The translations under genes and the position numbers were made by a program. This document shows positions 26,419 through 35,760 of a stretch of 38,677 nucleotides of DNA, piece by piece. The stretch is from positions 1-38,677 of the forward strand of contig CANIHJ010000009.1 of NCBI GenBank assembly GCA_947467385.1. Direction: 5' to 3'. Within the stretch, counting starts at the first letter, position 1. The number at the start of each line of letters is the position of its first letter. The notes beneath the pieces are model-generated. The model did no database searches and had not been told where the DNA came from. It was given only the letters and a program-made list of their open reading frames with translations. The stretch comes from Deltaproteobacteria bacterium (GTDB lineage: Bacteria; Bdellovibrionota_C; UBA2361; OMII01).

Positions 26419-27273
26419 TTATCCGTAGAGCCCCTCTCGGAAAGAGGGATAGCGCAGCTTCAGCGCCAGCAGCTCCTTGAGGCGCCGGTTGATGATGCGC
26501 TGGTTTGAAAGCATTGTATACGCGCCTGACCTGAGCGCCTCTTCCTCTGAAATCGACGGGGGAGTCGGAAGGCCATCGCGCTCACAAATAAAAGACACAA
26601 CATCACGTGCCTGCGCCGGAAGGTCATCCGACACGCACAAGACCTCGGGAAGGGCCAATGCTACCAAGGCGCGCTCAAGCGCTGTGGCGAGGTCTGCTAC
26701 GTGAATCCGGTTCGTCCAGTTTTCGCCCGAGCCGATGAGGCGGTAGCTGCCATTGCGGACGGAGTGCAGAATGCCCCGGTCCGGCCCGTAGATAGCCGGC
26801 AAGCGAAGGGCGCACATCGGCACCTTCGCATGCCGATACGCATCCTCGCTTTGCAGCCGCGCCAGCCCTTGCGGGTTCCATGGGGCCGCAGGCGTGTCCT
26901 CATCAACGATGGATCCGTCCCGAACGCCAAACACTCCCGTAGTACTCAAGTAGATGATTCGGGCGATGTGGGCCGCCGACGAAGCCAGCGCGATGTTCCT
27001 TGCCCCGAGCGCTGGGTCACTGCCCTCCCGCAGCGGCGGAACGCTATCGATGACGGCCGAGAGGCCAGGAAAATCGAGGAAAAGCCGCTCAACCGAGTCA
27101 CGCGACGAGACGTCGACCTGCGCAGCTATCCATCCGCGCTCCCGCCACGCTTCGCACCGCTCGCGCGAGCGGGACGTTATGATGAAGCTCCCCGCCTTGA
27201 GGCGAGAGGCCAAGAGCATAAGGGTATATCCGCCCCCGATGAGCGCACATGAGGGCTTCTCGATCACGGCCAT
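26419..27273 (-). CDS. NAD(P)-binding SDR-like protein (atypical, YeeZ-like)
   Basis: A 284-residue Rossmann protein with ALIGGGYTLMLLASRL near the start (residues ~10-25, dinucleotide-binding loop), IIYLSTTGVFG in the strand before the active site, and YGPDRGILHSVRNG and NRIHVADLATALERAL later. The classical YxxxK pair is not evident, as in the YeeZ/YlbE type of extended SDR proteins, whose role is poorly defined. The start overlaps the end of pdxH by 10 bases, so it is translated from the same message. A nucleoside-diphosphate-sugar epimerase is the alternative, but the early part is too short for a typical one. Confidence 0.72.
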   Translation of the reverse strand: MAVIEKPSCALIGGGYTLMLLASRLKAGSFIITSRSRERCEAWRERGWIAAQVDVSSRDSVERLFLDFPGLSAVIDSVPPLREGSDPALGARNIALASSAAHIARIIYLSTTGVFGVRDGSIVDEDTPAAPWNPQGLARLQSEDAYRHAKVPMCALRLPAIYGPDRGILHSVRNGSYRLIGSGENWTNRIHVADLATALERALVALALPEVLCVSDDLPAQARDVVSFICERDGLPTPPSISEEEALRSGAYTMLSNQRIINRRLKELLALKLRYPSFREGLYG

Positions 27274-27914
27274 AGTCGCTCAATCTTCCATTGAGAGCCT
27301 GCGTCCCTCACGTACCGAATTCGGTCGTGGAGCCTGCTCTTCCGTCCTTGCCAAAATTCAATATACTCGGGACGTAGGCAATACCCTCCCCAGTGTGCAG
27401 GGCGCGACAGGGCAGAGTTGCCAGTCGACGCAACAAGCGCCGAGTGCCGCTCATCTATATCGAGCCGTGAGTTTGCAACCTCACTCTGGGGAGACACAAT
27501 CGCCCCAAGCTGCGCGTTACGCGGCCGGGAGGAGAAGTATGCATCAGACTGTGCTGCCGACAGCTGCTCAACAGCGCCCTCGATTCTCACCTGCCGCTCA
27601 AGCGAGCCCCAATAAAAAAGCATCGCCGCGGAGCTATTCAGAGCAAGCTCCCTGCCCTTGCGGCTGAGGTAGTTGGTGAAAAAGGAAAAGCCGCGGTCGT
27701 CGAGAGACTTAAGCAGCACCATTCTCAGGGACGGCTTGCCATCAGGCCCGACGGTCGCCAGCGCGCAGGCATTAGGCTCAACCTCCGGCGCCTTCAGCGC
27801 CTCCTCAAGCCATGCCCTGAACTGCACCAAGGGGTTCGCTTCAACGGAGCCCTCATGGAGGCTGTCCCGCTCATACTCTTTGCGAACCGCCCTAAATCTT
27901 TCGTCCGTGCTCAT
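27264..27914 (-). CDS. pdxH: Pyridoxine/pyridoxamine 5'-phosphate oxidase
   Basis: A 216-residue FMN enzyme that makes pyridoxal 5'-phosphate from PNP or PMP. Family motifs in order: NACALATVGPDGKPSLRMVLLK, GFSFFTNYLSRKGREL, AAMLFYWGSLERQVRIEG, SPQSE (Q-S-x-x-I/V region), HWGGYCLRPEYIEFWQGR, and the C-terminal signature RLHDRIRY...WKIERLWP. Length is almost the same as E. coli PdxH. The ATG at 27914 has AAGGTGA six to seven bases upstream; a longer frame to 27998 lacks family similarity. It leads a two-gene unit with the SDR-like protein and is divergent to the parvulin gene. PLP is used by TrpB in the same window, but the two are not physically linked. Confidence 0.96.
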   Translation of the reverse strand: MSTDERFRAVRKEYERDSLHEGSVEANPLVQFRAWLEEALKAPEVEPNACALATVGPDGKPSLRMVLLKSLDDRGFSFFTNYLSRKGRELALNSSAAMLFYWGSLERQVRIEGAVEQLSAAQSDAYFSSRPRNAQLGAIVSPQSEVANSRLDIDERHSALVASTGNSALSRPAHWGGYCLRPEYIEFWQGRKSRLHDRIRYVRDAGSQWKIERLWP

Positions 27915-28222
27915 GCTCACCTTCCAACAGCGTGCAGATCGTGCCCGCCTCCCAACTCCTCCTGCGCGAGTATATTGACCCTTGCAGGCCAGCGCCACCG
28001 ATGCCAGCGCGGCGAGGGCCGCTCCTCATCTGCCTCTCCTAGTGGTTGTCGTCATGTCCTGGACTCACAGCTTCAGCGTCTTCAGCCTGATTCGCCTTTT
28101 TGTCGCCTATTTTCGCTCAAATACTCCTTGCCTCTAGGGGTTTAGGTAACTAGTCTTTGGCAATATCGGCTCCGGACGGCCATTGGCCCCGTTTCCGAGC
28201 TTTTGACTGAAAAGGAACCCTC
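27915..28222. other. Divergent promoter region between pdxH and the parvulin gene
   Basis: 308 bases without a gene. On the minus strand TATACT (27974-27969) is a plausible -10 for pdxH, with a poor -35 about 17 bases further upstream. On the plus strand TTGCCT (28128-28133), 17 bases, then TAGTCT (28151-28156) is a plausible promoter for the parvulin gene, leaving a leader of about 60 bases and AAGGA before the ATG. Nothing else recognisable. Confidence 0.45.
28128..28156 (+). promoter_or_regulatory. Predicted sigma-70-type promoter for the parvulin gene
   Basis: TTGCCT and TAGTCT are separated by exactly 17 bases; each matches consensus at four of six positions. The distance to the downstream ATG is 67 bases. 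The spacer contains CTAGGGG. This is by eye only. Confidence 0.4.
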
Positions 28223-29251
28223 ATGAAGTGCTTGCCCGCCCTCCTCTCGACCGTCGCCCTGGCCTTAGTGGCGACCCCAGCGATAGCTGACAACAGCGCC
28301 GCCCTCAACAACCCGGCGACCGTTCTCGTAACCGTTGATGATCAAAAGATAACGGTAGCGGACCTCAACAAGGAGCTTGAGCAGCCGCAGCTTAAGATGC
28401 TCGCCGATTCGCTGCAGGAGGACCCTGAAACCCTGATGACCTTCAAGGGCTCAGTTCTCGCCTCAAAGATCGACAACGAGCTGCTCCTCAAGGCAGCCAA
28501 AAGCTCGCCATCGTACAATGCGCAGGATATCAAGAAGGAGTTCGACGGCCTTGTCGAGCAGAAGGGAGGCCGAAAAAAAATTGAGGAGATGCTGACGCCA
28601 TACAACATGTCCTGGGAGCGCTTCGAAGCCGACACCCTGAACCACCTTATCGTTCAACGCTACCTCGACAAGGACCTCCTCAAGTCCCTCACGGTCTCCG
28701 ATGAGGACCTCAAGAAAGCCTTCGACGCCGACCCGGAGCAATATGCAACCCCAGAAACGGTAAAGGCCCGCCACATCCTTATCTCAACTCCCGAGGATGC
28801 CACTCCCCAGCAGGTCGAGGCCGCAAAAAAGAAGGCCGAAGAGGTTCGCGCCAAAGCTGCCGCTCCGGGAGCGGACTTTGCCAAGCTTGCTTCCGAGTAC
28901 AGCGACGACACAGCCTCCAAGCCTGACGGGGGCGACCTGGGTGAGTTCGAGCGGGGAATGATGGTTCCAGAGTTCGAGAAGGCAGCTTTTGACCTACCGG
29001 TAGGCACTATTAGCGAGCCGATCAAGACAGAGTTCGGGTTCCACATTATTAAGGTGGAGGCCCACACCCCGGCTGGAAAGCCAGATTTTGCCGCGGCAAA
29101 GGAGAAGATTCGTGCAAACCTCCTCGCCCAGGCGCAGGAGAAAGCTGTCACCGAGCGCATCGCAGCGCTGCGCAAGAGTTCAAAGATCACATTCCTTGTC
29201 CCCGAGCTCAACGTCCCAGATTCACCCGAGGGTGAAGTTTCAGCTCGCTAG
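28223..29251 (+). CDS. Periplasmic peptidyl-prolyl cis-trans isomerase, parvulin type (SurA/PpiC-like)
   Basis: A 342-residue exported foldase. The signal peptide is MKCLPALLSTVALALVATPAIAD, with cleavage likely after AIA near residue 22. A SurA_N-like helical chaperone domain spans about 30-170 (TVDDQKITVADLNKEL, LASKIDNELLLKAA). The rotamase domain spans about 180-280: VKARHILIS, FAKLASEYSDD, GGDLGEFERGMMVPEFEKAAF, and TEFGFHIIKVE. A short helical tail follows. AAGGA precedes the start. It probably assists folding of outer-membrane or periplasmic proteins. Without the second rotamase domain of SurA, PrsA/PpiC-like is the safer name. It is followed by a small membrane-protein gene 20 bases on. 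Confidence 0.92.
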   Translation: MKCLPALLSTVALALVATPAIADNSAALNNPATVLVTVDDQKITVADLNKELEQPQLKMLADSLQEDPETLMTFKGSVLASKIDNELLLKAAKSSPSYNAQDIKKEFDGLVEQKGGRKKIEEMLTPYNMSWERFEADTLNHLIVQRYLDKDLLKSLTVSDEDLKKAFDADPEQYATPETVKARHILISTPEDATPQQVEAAKKKAEEVRAKAAAPGADFAKLASEYSDDTASKPDGGDLGEFERGMMVPEFEKAAFDLPVGTISEPIKTEFGFHIIKVEAHTPAGKPDFAAAKEKIRANLLAQAQEKAVTERIAALRKSSKITFLVPELNVPDSPEGEVSAR

Positions 29252-29271
29252 GGTCGGGGGCCGCTTTTTCG

Positions 29272-29694
29272 ATGAAATTTAGGATCATCAAAGGTGAAAC
29301 CGAACACATCACACTTCGTGGGAAGCGTGTTCGGAATCCCACTGTGCTCCTTCAGGTAGGCCGCGTTTCCCTGTCGTGGCGGGCGGCTCTGCTCGGGGTC
29401 ACCCTCGTCATCATCCAAATCCTCGACGGGTTCTTAACCTTCGCCGGCGTCTCGGTCTTTGGTACGGACGTGGAGGGAAACGTCCTCATTCGCGACCTGG
29501 TGTCGACATTTGGGGCGGTAAAGGCCCTCTTCTTCATCAAGGCTATCGCAGTTGTCTTCGTGATCTTACTAACCCTACGGGCCCATCGCCGACGCTGGAT
29601 ACGCCCCATCATCATGGGGCTCGTCGTAGTATACTTTATCCTGGCAATCGTCCCGTGGGCTGTAGTGCTGAGCCGCCACGCTCTGTGGCAATAG
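29272..29694 (+). CDS. Small three-helix membrane protein (DUF5658-like)
   Basis: A 140-residue protein with three hydrophobic segments: about 37-60 (ALLGVTLVIIQILDGFLTFAG), 82-102 (KALFFIKAIAVVFVILLTL) and 110-132. The first segment carries I-L-D-x-x-L-T, the second is preceded by a charged loop with EGNVLIRDL, and the arrangement resembles DUF5658 proteins. Function is unknown. It follows the parvulin gene by 20 bases and is probably co-transcribed. It ends 4 bases from the stop of a convergent gene. Confidence 0.62.
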   Translation: MKFRIIKGETEHITLRGKRVRNPTVLLQVGRVSLSWRAALLGVTLVIIQILDGFLTFAGVSVFGTDVEGNVLIRDLVSTFGAVKALFFIKAIAVVFVILLTLRAHRRRWIRPIIMGLVVVYFILAIVPWAVVLSRHALWQ

Positions 29695-29698
29695 CTGC

Positions 29699-30154
29699 CT
29701 ACTCGCCGTACTGGTCAACAAAAAACGGAAGCTTTGCGCCCTCGAACGGATTGCCCTGCGACCCGAGAACTGTCTGCCCGGTGAGAGACTTGATATGCCT
29801 CAGCAGCCTGTCTCCAGATCCCTGGTCGATTATGCGACTCTGCTCCTTGATTACCTCAACGCTAGCGTCCGGCTTCTCAAGCTGGTGCCACTCTGAAAAG
29901 TTGCCCCGCTGAAACCGACCGTCGGCCGAGTATCGCGCAGTTTCGCACGACTTTAGTGAGAGCCGCGAATCGGCGCTTAATTTCTCTACCGTGGTAGAGG
30001 TGACCAGAAATCCGCCATCGCGCTGCCGGACCACGGAAGCCTGCTGCTCACTTGCAAGCATGGAAAAGTATACGGGCGATGCCCGCTCCGAAAGCCTGGA
30101 AAGAAGCTCCTGCCTCGCCTCTGGCCTCATCGAGATGCTCGTCTCTGGTGACAT
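29699..30154 (-). CDS. Unrecognised 151-residue soluble protein
   Basis: The start at 30154 is chosen because GGGGGAA lies four bases before this ATG; a further in-frame ATG at 30166 has weaker support. The protein is hydrophilic, has no signal peptide and no membrane segment, and contains alternating strand-like stretches (ASVVRQRDGGFLVTSTTVEK, SRLSLKSCETARYSADGRF) before a helical, proline-containing C-terminal part ending in FFVDQYGE. I see no motif that names a family. It lies 150 bases downstream of the DAHP synthase on the same strand and could be read from the trp transcript or its own promoter. Confidence 0.55.
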   Translation of the reverse strand: MSPETSISMRPEARQELLSRLSERASPVYFSMLASEQQASVVRQRDGGFLVTSTTVEKLSADSRLSLKSCETARYSADGRFQRGNFSEWHQLEKPDASVEVIKEQSRIIDQGSGDRLLRHIKSLTGQTVLGSQGNPFEGAKLPFFVDQYGE

Positions 30155-30304
30155 CGTTTCCCCCATTGAAAGAGTTGGCTACAACAGTTGAAAGTATAAG
30201 GACCAGCGGATCCTTACTCAAAAATATGTTGAGCCACGTCAGCCTAAAAGGTCCCATAACACCTCAAAGCCACTCTCGGTACTGGAGAAAACAGGGCCTT
30301 GCGA

Positions 30305-31324
30305 CTACGCCAGCCGGAGCTGCTCACGGGCCTCATGCAGCCGTTCAAGCTGCCTAAAAAGGGCCTCTGCCTCAGCAAAGCTGAGCGTCTGGGCGCCGTC
30401 GGAGAGAGCCTGTTCGGGGCTTTCATGCACCTCTAACAAGCAGCCGTCAGCGCCCGCCATGAGGCCCGCCATAGCCATGTTCGGCACATATCGCCGAATC
30501 CCTACGCCGTGGGAAGGATCCACAACGACCGGGAGATGCGACTTCTCCTTAAGGTACGGAACGGCATTGAGGTCGAGCGTGTTTCGGTACGCCTTCTCAT
30601 ACGTGCGAATGCCGCGCTCGCACAGGATTATGCGGTCGTTGCCCTTTGAGAAGATGTATTCAGCCGACTGCAGCAGCTCCTCAAGTGTCCCTGAAAGGCC
30701 ACGCTTAAGAAGCACCGGCTTTCTGGTCTTCCCAAGCTCGTCGAGGAGCGAAAAGTTCTGCGAGTTGCGCGCTCCAACCTGAAAGACGTCCACGTGCGGA
30801 AGCATCGCGTCAATCTGAGACGCGTCGAGCACTTCCGTAACCACCTTAACCTTCTGAGCGTGCGCTATAGAGGCAAACATCTTGAGCCCCTCGATGCCCA
30901 GGCCTCGAAAGGAATACGGCGAGCTCCTCGGCTTGAACGTGCCCCCGCGCATAGCCTTAACTCCCTGCGCGACCAAGAAATCGACGGTTTTGGCAACCTG
31001 CTCTTCCCCTTCGATCGAGCACGGTCCTGCTATCACTGTGTGGCTCCCCTCCCCAATGCACACCCCGTCCCCGAGGTCCACCTGGGTTGGCTTCACCTTC
31101 CACGTGCGAGACACAAGCTTATAAACGTCAGTGACGCGGTGGACATCCTTCACGCCTGGACACTGGTGCACCTGGCGAAGATCCACCTCACGGCTCCCTA
31201 TAGCAACGAGGTACTCCCCACTCTGGGTGGATACTGCGGTTGTTGAGAAGCCGAGCTGTGACACAAACCCCTGCACCTGCTCCCGCTGCTGTGCGGGTAT
31301 CCCTGGCTGTAGCGTGATAATCAT
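30305..31324 (-). CDS. aroF: 3-deoxy-7-phosphoheptulonate synthase (DAHP synthase), type I-beta with N-terminal regulatory-like domain
   Basis: First enzyme of the shikimate pathway: phosphoenolpyruvate plus erythrose 4-phosphate to DAHP. 339 residues. An N-terminal ferredoxin-like extension (about 1-70, with VDLRQVHQCPGVKDV) precedes the barrel, as in Thermotoga-type enzymes where it mediates allosteric control. Catalytic motifs: AGPCSIE with metal ligand Cys102, RGGTFKPRSSPYSF, QVGARNSQNF, VLLKRG, and DPSHGVG. The gene starts 3 bases after the trpA stop, so it ends the trp operon. The position suggests regulation with tryptophan demand. The symbol follows the common name for this type; aroG or aroH naming is equally possible. 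Confidence 0.94.
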   Translation of the reverse strand: MIITLQPGIPAQQREQVQGFVSQLGFSTTAVSTQSGEYLVAIGSREVDLRQVHQCPGVKDVHRVTDVYKLVSRTWKVKPTQVDLGDGVCIGEGSHTVIAGPCSIEGEEQVAKTVDFLVAQGVKAMRGGTFKPRSSPYSFRGLGIEGLKMFASIAHAQKVKVVTEVLDASQIDAMLPHVDVFQVGARNSQNFSLLDELGKTRKPVLLKRGLSGTLEELLQSAEYIFSKGNDRIILCERGIRTYEKAYRNTLDLNAVPYLKEKSHLPVVVDPSHGVGIRRYVPNMAMAGLMAGADGCLLEVHESPEQALSDGAQTLSFAEAEALFRQLERLHEAREQLRLA

Positions 31325-31327
31325 GGC

Positions 31328-32131
31328 CTACCTCATCTTCGAAACAAATTCTTTCACAGCCTCTTGCATCGCTGCACCATCGCTCTGGGAATCGCTCGAC
31401 CCGCGTGGGACGTGCGAAATAGCACGGAGGAACGCGCTGCCAACGATGGCGCCCGACGTGTGCTTCGTCACCGCCTGAAAGCTTGCGCGGTCGGAAACGC
31501 CGAATCCAACGATAAGCCGACTTCGCAGCCCCATAGCGGAGAGCCTCTCAAAAAAAGCCTCGCGCTCCCCTGTTATGTTCGCGCTCCCGCCGGTGACTGC
31601 GTCGGACGAAAGGACGTAGAGAAAAGCCGGGCCCTCTGCATCGAAAGCCCGAACCCGCTCAGGCTCCGTGCGGGAAGTCACGAGAAACACGGGGTTCAGA
31701 CGGTACTTGGCGAAGAGCGCCTTGTAGCGGTCCTGATAGCCGTCAAAGGGCATGTCGGGCAGGATAAGTGCGTCAGCTCCGCACTCTGCCGCCTCCCGAA
31801 AAAACCGCTCCGCGCCGTAGCGCTCGACCGGATTGAGGTAGCCCATAAGAAGGATGGGCATCGTTATGCCTTGTCCCCGAATCTCCTTAAGCTGTGTCAT
31901 GAGAGTTGCCACCGTCATGCCATTTTGGAGTGCCGCTAAGTTGCTCTCCTGAATCGTCGGCCCATCCGCAACCGGGTCCGAAAAGGGGAAGCCCACCTCA
32001 ACCATGTCGACACCACTCTGCTGAAGCGCATCGAGCACCACACACGTGTCGTTAAGGCGCGGATAGCCCGCCGTAAAGAACACCGAAAGCGCCCCCTTTT
32101 CGGGAAGCTGAAGAAACCTACTGCACGTCAT
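31328..32131 (-). CDS. trpA: Tryptophan synthase alpha subunit
   Basis: Cleaves indole-3-glycerol phosphate to indole and glyceraldehyde 3-phosphate and passes indole to TrpB. 267 residues. The catalytic pair is Glu45 ([10 protein letters not shown]) and Asp56 ([12 protein letters not shown]). The phosphate-binding region [10 protein letters not shown] and the loop with SSDAVTGG are present. The ATG at 32131 is supported by GGGGAG ten bases upstream and overlaps the end of trpB by 14 bases; an upstream frame to 32200 lies inside trpB and has no family match. Confidence 0.96.
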   Translation of the reverse strand: MTCSRFLQLPEKGALSVFFTAGYPRLNDTCVVLDALQQSGVDMVEVGFPFSDPVADGPTIQESNLAALQNGMTVATLMTQLKEIRGQGITMPILLMGYLNPVERYGAERFFREAAECGADALILPDMPFDGYQDRYKALFAKYRLNPVFLVTSRTEPERVRAFDAEGPAFLYVLSSDAVTGGSANITGEREAFFERLSAMGLRSRLIVGFGVSDRASFQAVTKHTSGAIVGSAFLRAISHVPRGSSDSQSDGAAMQEAVKEFVSKMR

Positions 32132-33317
32132 CTGAAATTTTCTCCCCAAAAGCCTCAAGGTACGTTGCCATGTCCTTGTCGCCCCGCCCGGAAACAACAA
32201 CTACCACGCGGTCCTCTTTTTTAAACTTAGCGCCCTTCAGGTAGGCGACAGCGTGTGCCGACTCAAGTGCCGGTATAATCCCCTCGCGTCTAGCGAGGAG
32301 CTTCGCCCCGTTGAGCGCCTCTTCGTCCGTTACGCTGGCGTATGTTACACGCCCGCTTACGTGAAGGTGCGCGTGCTGCGGTCCGATACCCGGATAATCA
32401 AGCCCAGCAGAGATCGAATGGGCCTCCTCAACCTGGCCATCTTCGCTCTGCATAAAAAGCGTCTTGCTGCCGTGAAGTATACCCGGATGCCCAAGAGCTG
32501 TCGTCGCAGCTGAGCGGCCACTCGTGAGGCCGCAGCCCGCTGCCTCCACGCCAACAAGCTGCACCCTCGGATCCTCAATAAAGTGGAAGAAGGCTCCCAT
32601 GGCATTGCTGCCTCCACCGACACAAGCGATAACGTGTGTCGGCTGCCTGCTGCCGCGGGCAGCGCACTGCTCCTTAATCTCCTTGCTGATGACCGACTGA
32701 AAGCGCGCAACCATGTCAGGAAAGGGATGCGGGCCCACAACCGATCCTATAATGTAGTGCGTGTCGTGAGGATTTGCGATCCAGTCACGCATCGCCTCAT
32801 TCGTTGCGTCCTTGAGGGTCTTGCTCCCCGAGCTCACGCCACGGACCTCAGCACCCAGAAGCCTCATTCGCGCCACGTTGAGCGCCTGCCGCTTCATGTC
32901 TACTTCGCCCATGTACACCACGCACGGCATACCCATAAGGGCACACACCGTGGCTGTCGCCACGCCGTGCTGGCCCGCGCCTGTCTCGGCGATAATGCGG
33001 GCCTTTCCAAGCCGGCGAGCGAGCAGGATCTGCCCTATAGTGTTGTTGATCTTGTGTGCCCCTGTGTGGACCAGATCCTCGCGCTTGAGAAGAATCTCGC
33101 AGCCATACATCCTCGAGAGCGTCTTTGCCTCAAACATCGGGGTTGGGCGGCCCGCGAAGTCCCTCAAGAGCCCCTCAACCTCCGCCTGAAACCCCGGCTC
33201 GCTCATCACCTCACGATATTGGAGCTGAAGCTCCCGCACGTTCGGATAGAGCATCTCGGGCACATACGCGCCGCCGAACTCACCAAAGTACCCCTTATCA
33301 CTTACCTCTAGCTTCAT
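32118..33317 (-). CDS. trpB: Tryptophan synthase beta subunit
   Basis: PLP enzyme joining indole and serine to tryptophan; pairs with TrpA. 399 residues, normal length for TrpB1. The PLP lysine is Lys89 in HTGAHKINN. Other landmarks: [10 protein letters not shown] near the N-terminus, [13 protein letters not shown], the phosphate-binding GGGSNAMG, and a C-terminal SGRGDKDM. The ATG overlaps the trpF stop in an ATGA, indicating translational coupling. Bases and codon use match the neighbours. Confidence 0.98.
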   Translation of the reverse strand: MKLEVSDKGYFGEFGGAYVPEMLYPNVRELQLQYREVMSEPGFQAEVEGLLRDFAGRPTPMFEAKTLSRMYGCEILLKREDLVHTGAHKINNTIGQILLARRLGKARIIAETGAGQHGVATATVCALMGMPCVVYMGEVDMKRQALNVARMRLLGAEVRGVSSGSKTLKDATNEAMRDWIANPHDTHYIIGSVVGPHPFPDMVARFQSVISKEIKEQCAARGSRQPTHVIACVGGGSNAMGAFFHFIEDPRVQLVGVEAAGCGLTSGRSAATTALGHPGILHGSKTLFMQSEDGQVEEAHSISAGLDYPGIGPQHAHLHVSGRVTYASVTDEEALNGAKLLARREGIIPALESAHAVAYLKGAKFKKEDRVVVVVSGRGDKDMATYLEAFGEKISDDVQ

Positions 33318-33955
33318 CCCGACATCCTCTTCTTAAATTCACGCACCTTGCTAATATCCTTCACGCCCGGCTCAACCTCAACTTTGGAGTTGATGTCGAA
33401 GCCGGCACACTGCGAAACGCCTTGAGCTACTTCCAGCGCCTCGCCGATATTTTCTGCGCCAACGCCTCCCGCCAGAAGGAACGGCGTCGCAGCCCGATAC
33501 CTCTGAAGCAATTTCCAGTCAAAGGGCACCCCACTTCCGCCGCGACCGTGGTCGAGAATGACGAGGTCAGCTGCCCCTTCAAGCTCCGAAAGCCTTTCAA
33601 TGTCCGAGGCGCCGCTAACCCCTACGGCCTTGATGATCAACGCTTTCGGCAGCTCCTCCCTGAGCGCCTCCATGTAGCTCCGATCCTCCTGGCCATGAAG
33701 CTGTACCCCCGAGAGGCCCAGGCTCTGCGCTCTTCTGGCTACCGACTCCATCGGCTCATCGCGAAAGACTCCGATCGCCTGCACGCCCTGAGGCAGCGAG
33801 CCAACAACCTCCCGCGTGACTGTTCGGCCAGCGAAACGGGGCGACTCCGGAACAAAAATGAAGCCCAGAAAATCTGGGGCGAGCGCCCCCACGGACGCCA
33901 CGTTCGCAGGATCACGCATCCCGCATACCTTAAGCTTCAACGGCTTGTGGCTCAT
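33314..33955 (-). CDS. trpF: Phosphoribosylanthranilate isomerase
   Basis: Isomerises N-(5'-phosphoribosyl)anthranilate to CdRP. 213 residues from the ATG at 33955, which lies 1 base after the trpC stop; a longer frame to 33979 overlaps trpC. The catalytic Cys is in [12 protein letters not shown] (about residue 11) and the catalytic Asp in [25 protein letters not shown] and FLLAGGVG are the usual barrel motifs. [12 protein letters not shown] shows the normal strand 2 region. trpF is a separate gene here, not fused to trpC. Confidence 0.95.
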   Translation of the reverse strand: MSHKPLKLKVCGMRDPANVASVGALAPDFLGFIFVPESPRFAGRTVTREVVGSLPQGVQAIGVFRDEPMESVARRAQSLGLSGVQLHGQEDRSYMEALREELPKALIIKAVGVSGASDIERLSELEGAADLVILDHGRGGSGVPFDWKLLQRYRAATPFLLAGGVGAENIGEALEVAQGVSQCAGFDINSKVEVEPGVKDISKVREFKKRMSG

Positions 33956-33956
33956 C

Positions 33957-34760
33957 TTACGCCTTAACGCTCCCCTCAACCGCCTCCACCAGCCGCCGGC
34001 ATGCCTGCTCCGGCTTTGAATGCCTCATAAAGGCCTCACCGATGAGGAATCCCCTGTAGCCGCAGCCCTTGAGCCGAGCTATCGAGAGGTGATCCGATAT
34101 GCCGCTTTCGGCGACCTTGATGAAGTCACCCGGAATCTGGTCGGCAAGCCGCTCCGAGGTCCCGATATCAACCGCAAAGCTCGTGAGGTCCCGATTATTC
34201 ACGCCCACCAGGCTCACCTCCTCACAGAGGTGTGACGATAGCTCCGCCTCGTTGTGGACCTCAAGAAGTACCTCAAGCCCAAGCGATCGCGCCAGCGCCG
34301 CCAAACCCTTAAGCTCCTGCGGCGAAAGCGCTGCGGCTATGAGAAGCACGACATCCGCCCCGGCTGACTTGGCCTCAAGCACCTGGTACGGGTCGATGAT
34401 GAAGTCCTTCCTGAGGATAGGGCAAAAATTAAACCTGCGAGCAACGGTGAGATCCTTCAAGGTTCCCCCAAAGAATCGCTCGTCGGTGAGCACGGATAGG
34501 CCCGAGGCTCCGGCCTGCATGTAGCCAAGGGAGAGCGTCTCAACACAGATGTGCCTGTTGAGATCCCCCTTCGAGGGCGATCGGCGCTTAATCTCAGCGA
34601 TAATGCCCACCTTATCTGGCCGCAGCAGGTACTCACGGAGAGACACCGGACTTGAGCCAAAGAAGAGGCTCTTTTCAAGAAGCTTTACCGGGTAGAGTTC
34701 TTGGCGCTCGGAAACCTCCTTGCGCTTATGAGCAATGATTTCGCCTAAAATGTTTCCCAT
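33957..34760 (-). CDS. trpC: Indole-3-glycerol-phosphate synthase
   Basis: Closes CdRP to indole-3-glycerol phosphate. 267 residues. Substrate and catalytic motifs in order: IIAEIKRRSPSKGDLN, PILRKDFIIDPYQV, EVHNEAEL, VGVNNRDL, and VAESGIS. AGGAG lies seven bases before the ATG. It follows trpD after 10 bases and precedes trpF by 1 base. It is monofunctional. Confidence 0.97.
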   Translation of the reverse strand: MGNILGEIIAHKRKEVSERQELYPVKLLEKSLFFGSSPVSLREYLLRPDKVGIIAEIKRRSPSKGDLNRHICVETLSLGYMQAGASGLSVLTDERFFGGTLKDLTVARRFNFCPILRKDFIIDPYQVLEAKSAGADVVLLIAAALSPQELKGLAALARSLGLEVLLEVHNEAELSSHLCEEVSLVGVNNRDLTSFAVDIGTSERLADQIPGDFIKVAESGISDHLSIARLKGCGYRGFLIGEAFMRHSKPEQACRRLVEAVEGSVKA

Positions 34761-34770
34761 ACCAAAACTC

Positions 34771-35760
34771 CTACAAAGCCACGCTCTTCTTGAGCGCGGC
34801 TAATGCCTTTCCTGATCGGATACTCACGCGCGCTGCCTCAACATGATCTTCAAGTGGCCGCTTTTCATCACGAACAAACATCGCAAGTGCCGCGCTAGCC
34901 GCAACAACATCCTCCTGCGCGCGAGTTCCCCTGCCCTCAAGGACTGCCACAACAATTTCGGCCGACTCCCTCACCGTCCTGCCAGCCGCAAGTGCAGGCG
35001 CCTCAACTGTACCAAGGCCAAAGTTTTGCGGAAGAAGCTCCAGCTCTCCGTGGTGCGTAATAACCGACAGCGGTGCCGTAAGCGTTACCTCATCATGCCC
35101 ATCGGCACTCACGAGTGCGGCAAAATGTCTGCCGCGGCGCCGTAGCACCGCGCCGTAGAGGCGAAGCACCTCCCGGTCGTACACCCCATTCATTTGAAAC
35201 GACGGCGCGGCCGGATTCACAAGAGGCCCAAGCATGTTGAACACCGTCCGAACGCCCAGCTCCTTGCGCACCGGCGCGGCGCGCTTGAGCGCCGGGTGAA
35301 AAAGCGGCGCGTGTAGGAAGCACACACCTGCGGCGTCAATCGACCTCGCCAAGACGTCGCGCTCGCTTGAGAACTTCACGCCAAGCTCCTCAAGCACGTT
35401 TGACGACCCGCACGACGACGAAACTGCATAGTTCCCGTGCTTGGCGACCCGACATCCCGCGCCCGCTAGCACAAAGGCTGTGGCGGTCGATATGTTGAAT
35501 GTGCCGCGGCTGTCACCGCCTGTTCCGCACACATCCACCAGCTCCAGGGGCGAGAGATCCACTCGGCATGCAAGATCCATGAGCGCCTGCGAAAAGCCAT
35601 CAAGCTCATCAGCTGTCACTCCCCTAACCCGAAGCGCCGCCAGCAGGGCCGCAAGCTGACCGCCCGTGGTGGACTCGTGCAGCGCAGCGAGCATAAGCTC
35701 GCGAGACTGCTGCACAGACAGCTTCTTGCCGCTTACAATATCTTCTAGCTGCTCTCTCAT
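34771..35760 (-). CDS. trpD: Anthranilate phosphoribosyltransferase
   Basis: Transfers phosphoribose from PRPP to anthranilate. 329 residues. The PRPP site is DVCGTGGDSRGTFNIST, followed by VAKHGNYAVSSSCGSSNVLE for anthranilate binding, then GVRTVFNMLGPLVNPA and GHDEVTLT. The start overlaps the trpG stop as ATGA. The gene is separate from trpG, as in many non-enteric bacteria. Confidence 0.97.
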   Translation of the reverse strand: MREQLEDIVSGKKLSVQQSRELMLAALHESTTGGQLAALLAALRVRGVTADELDGFSQALMDLACRVDLSPLELVDVCGTGGDSRGTFNISTATAFVLAGAGCRVAKHGNYAVSSSCGSSNVLEELGVKFSSERDVLARSIDAAGVCFLHAPLFHPALKRAAPVRKELGVRTVFNMLGPLVNPAAPSFQMNGVYDREVLRLYGAVLRRRGRHFAALVSADGHDEVTLTAPLSVITHHGELELLPQNFGLGTVEAPALAAGRTVRESAEIVVAVLEGRGTRAQEDVVAASAALAMFVRDEKRPLEDHVEAARVSIRSGKALAALKKSVAL

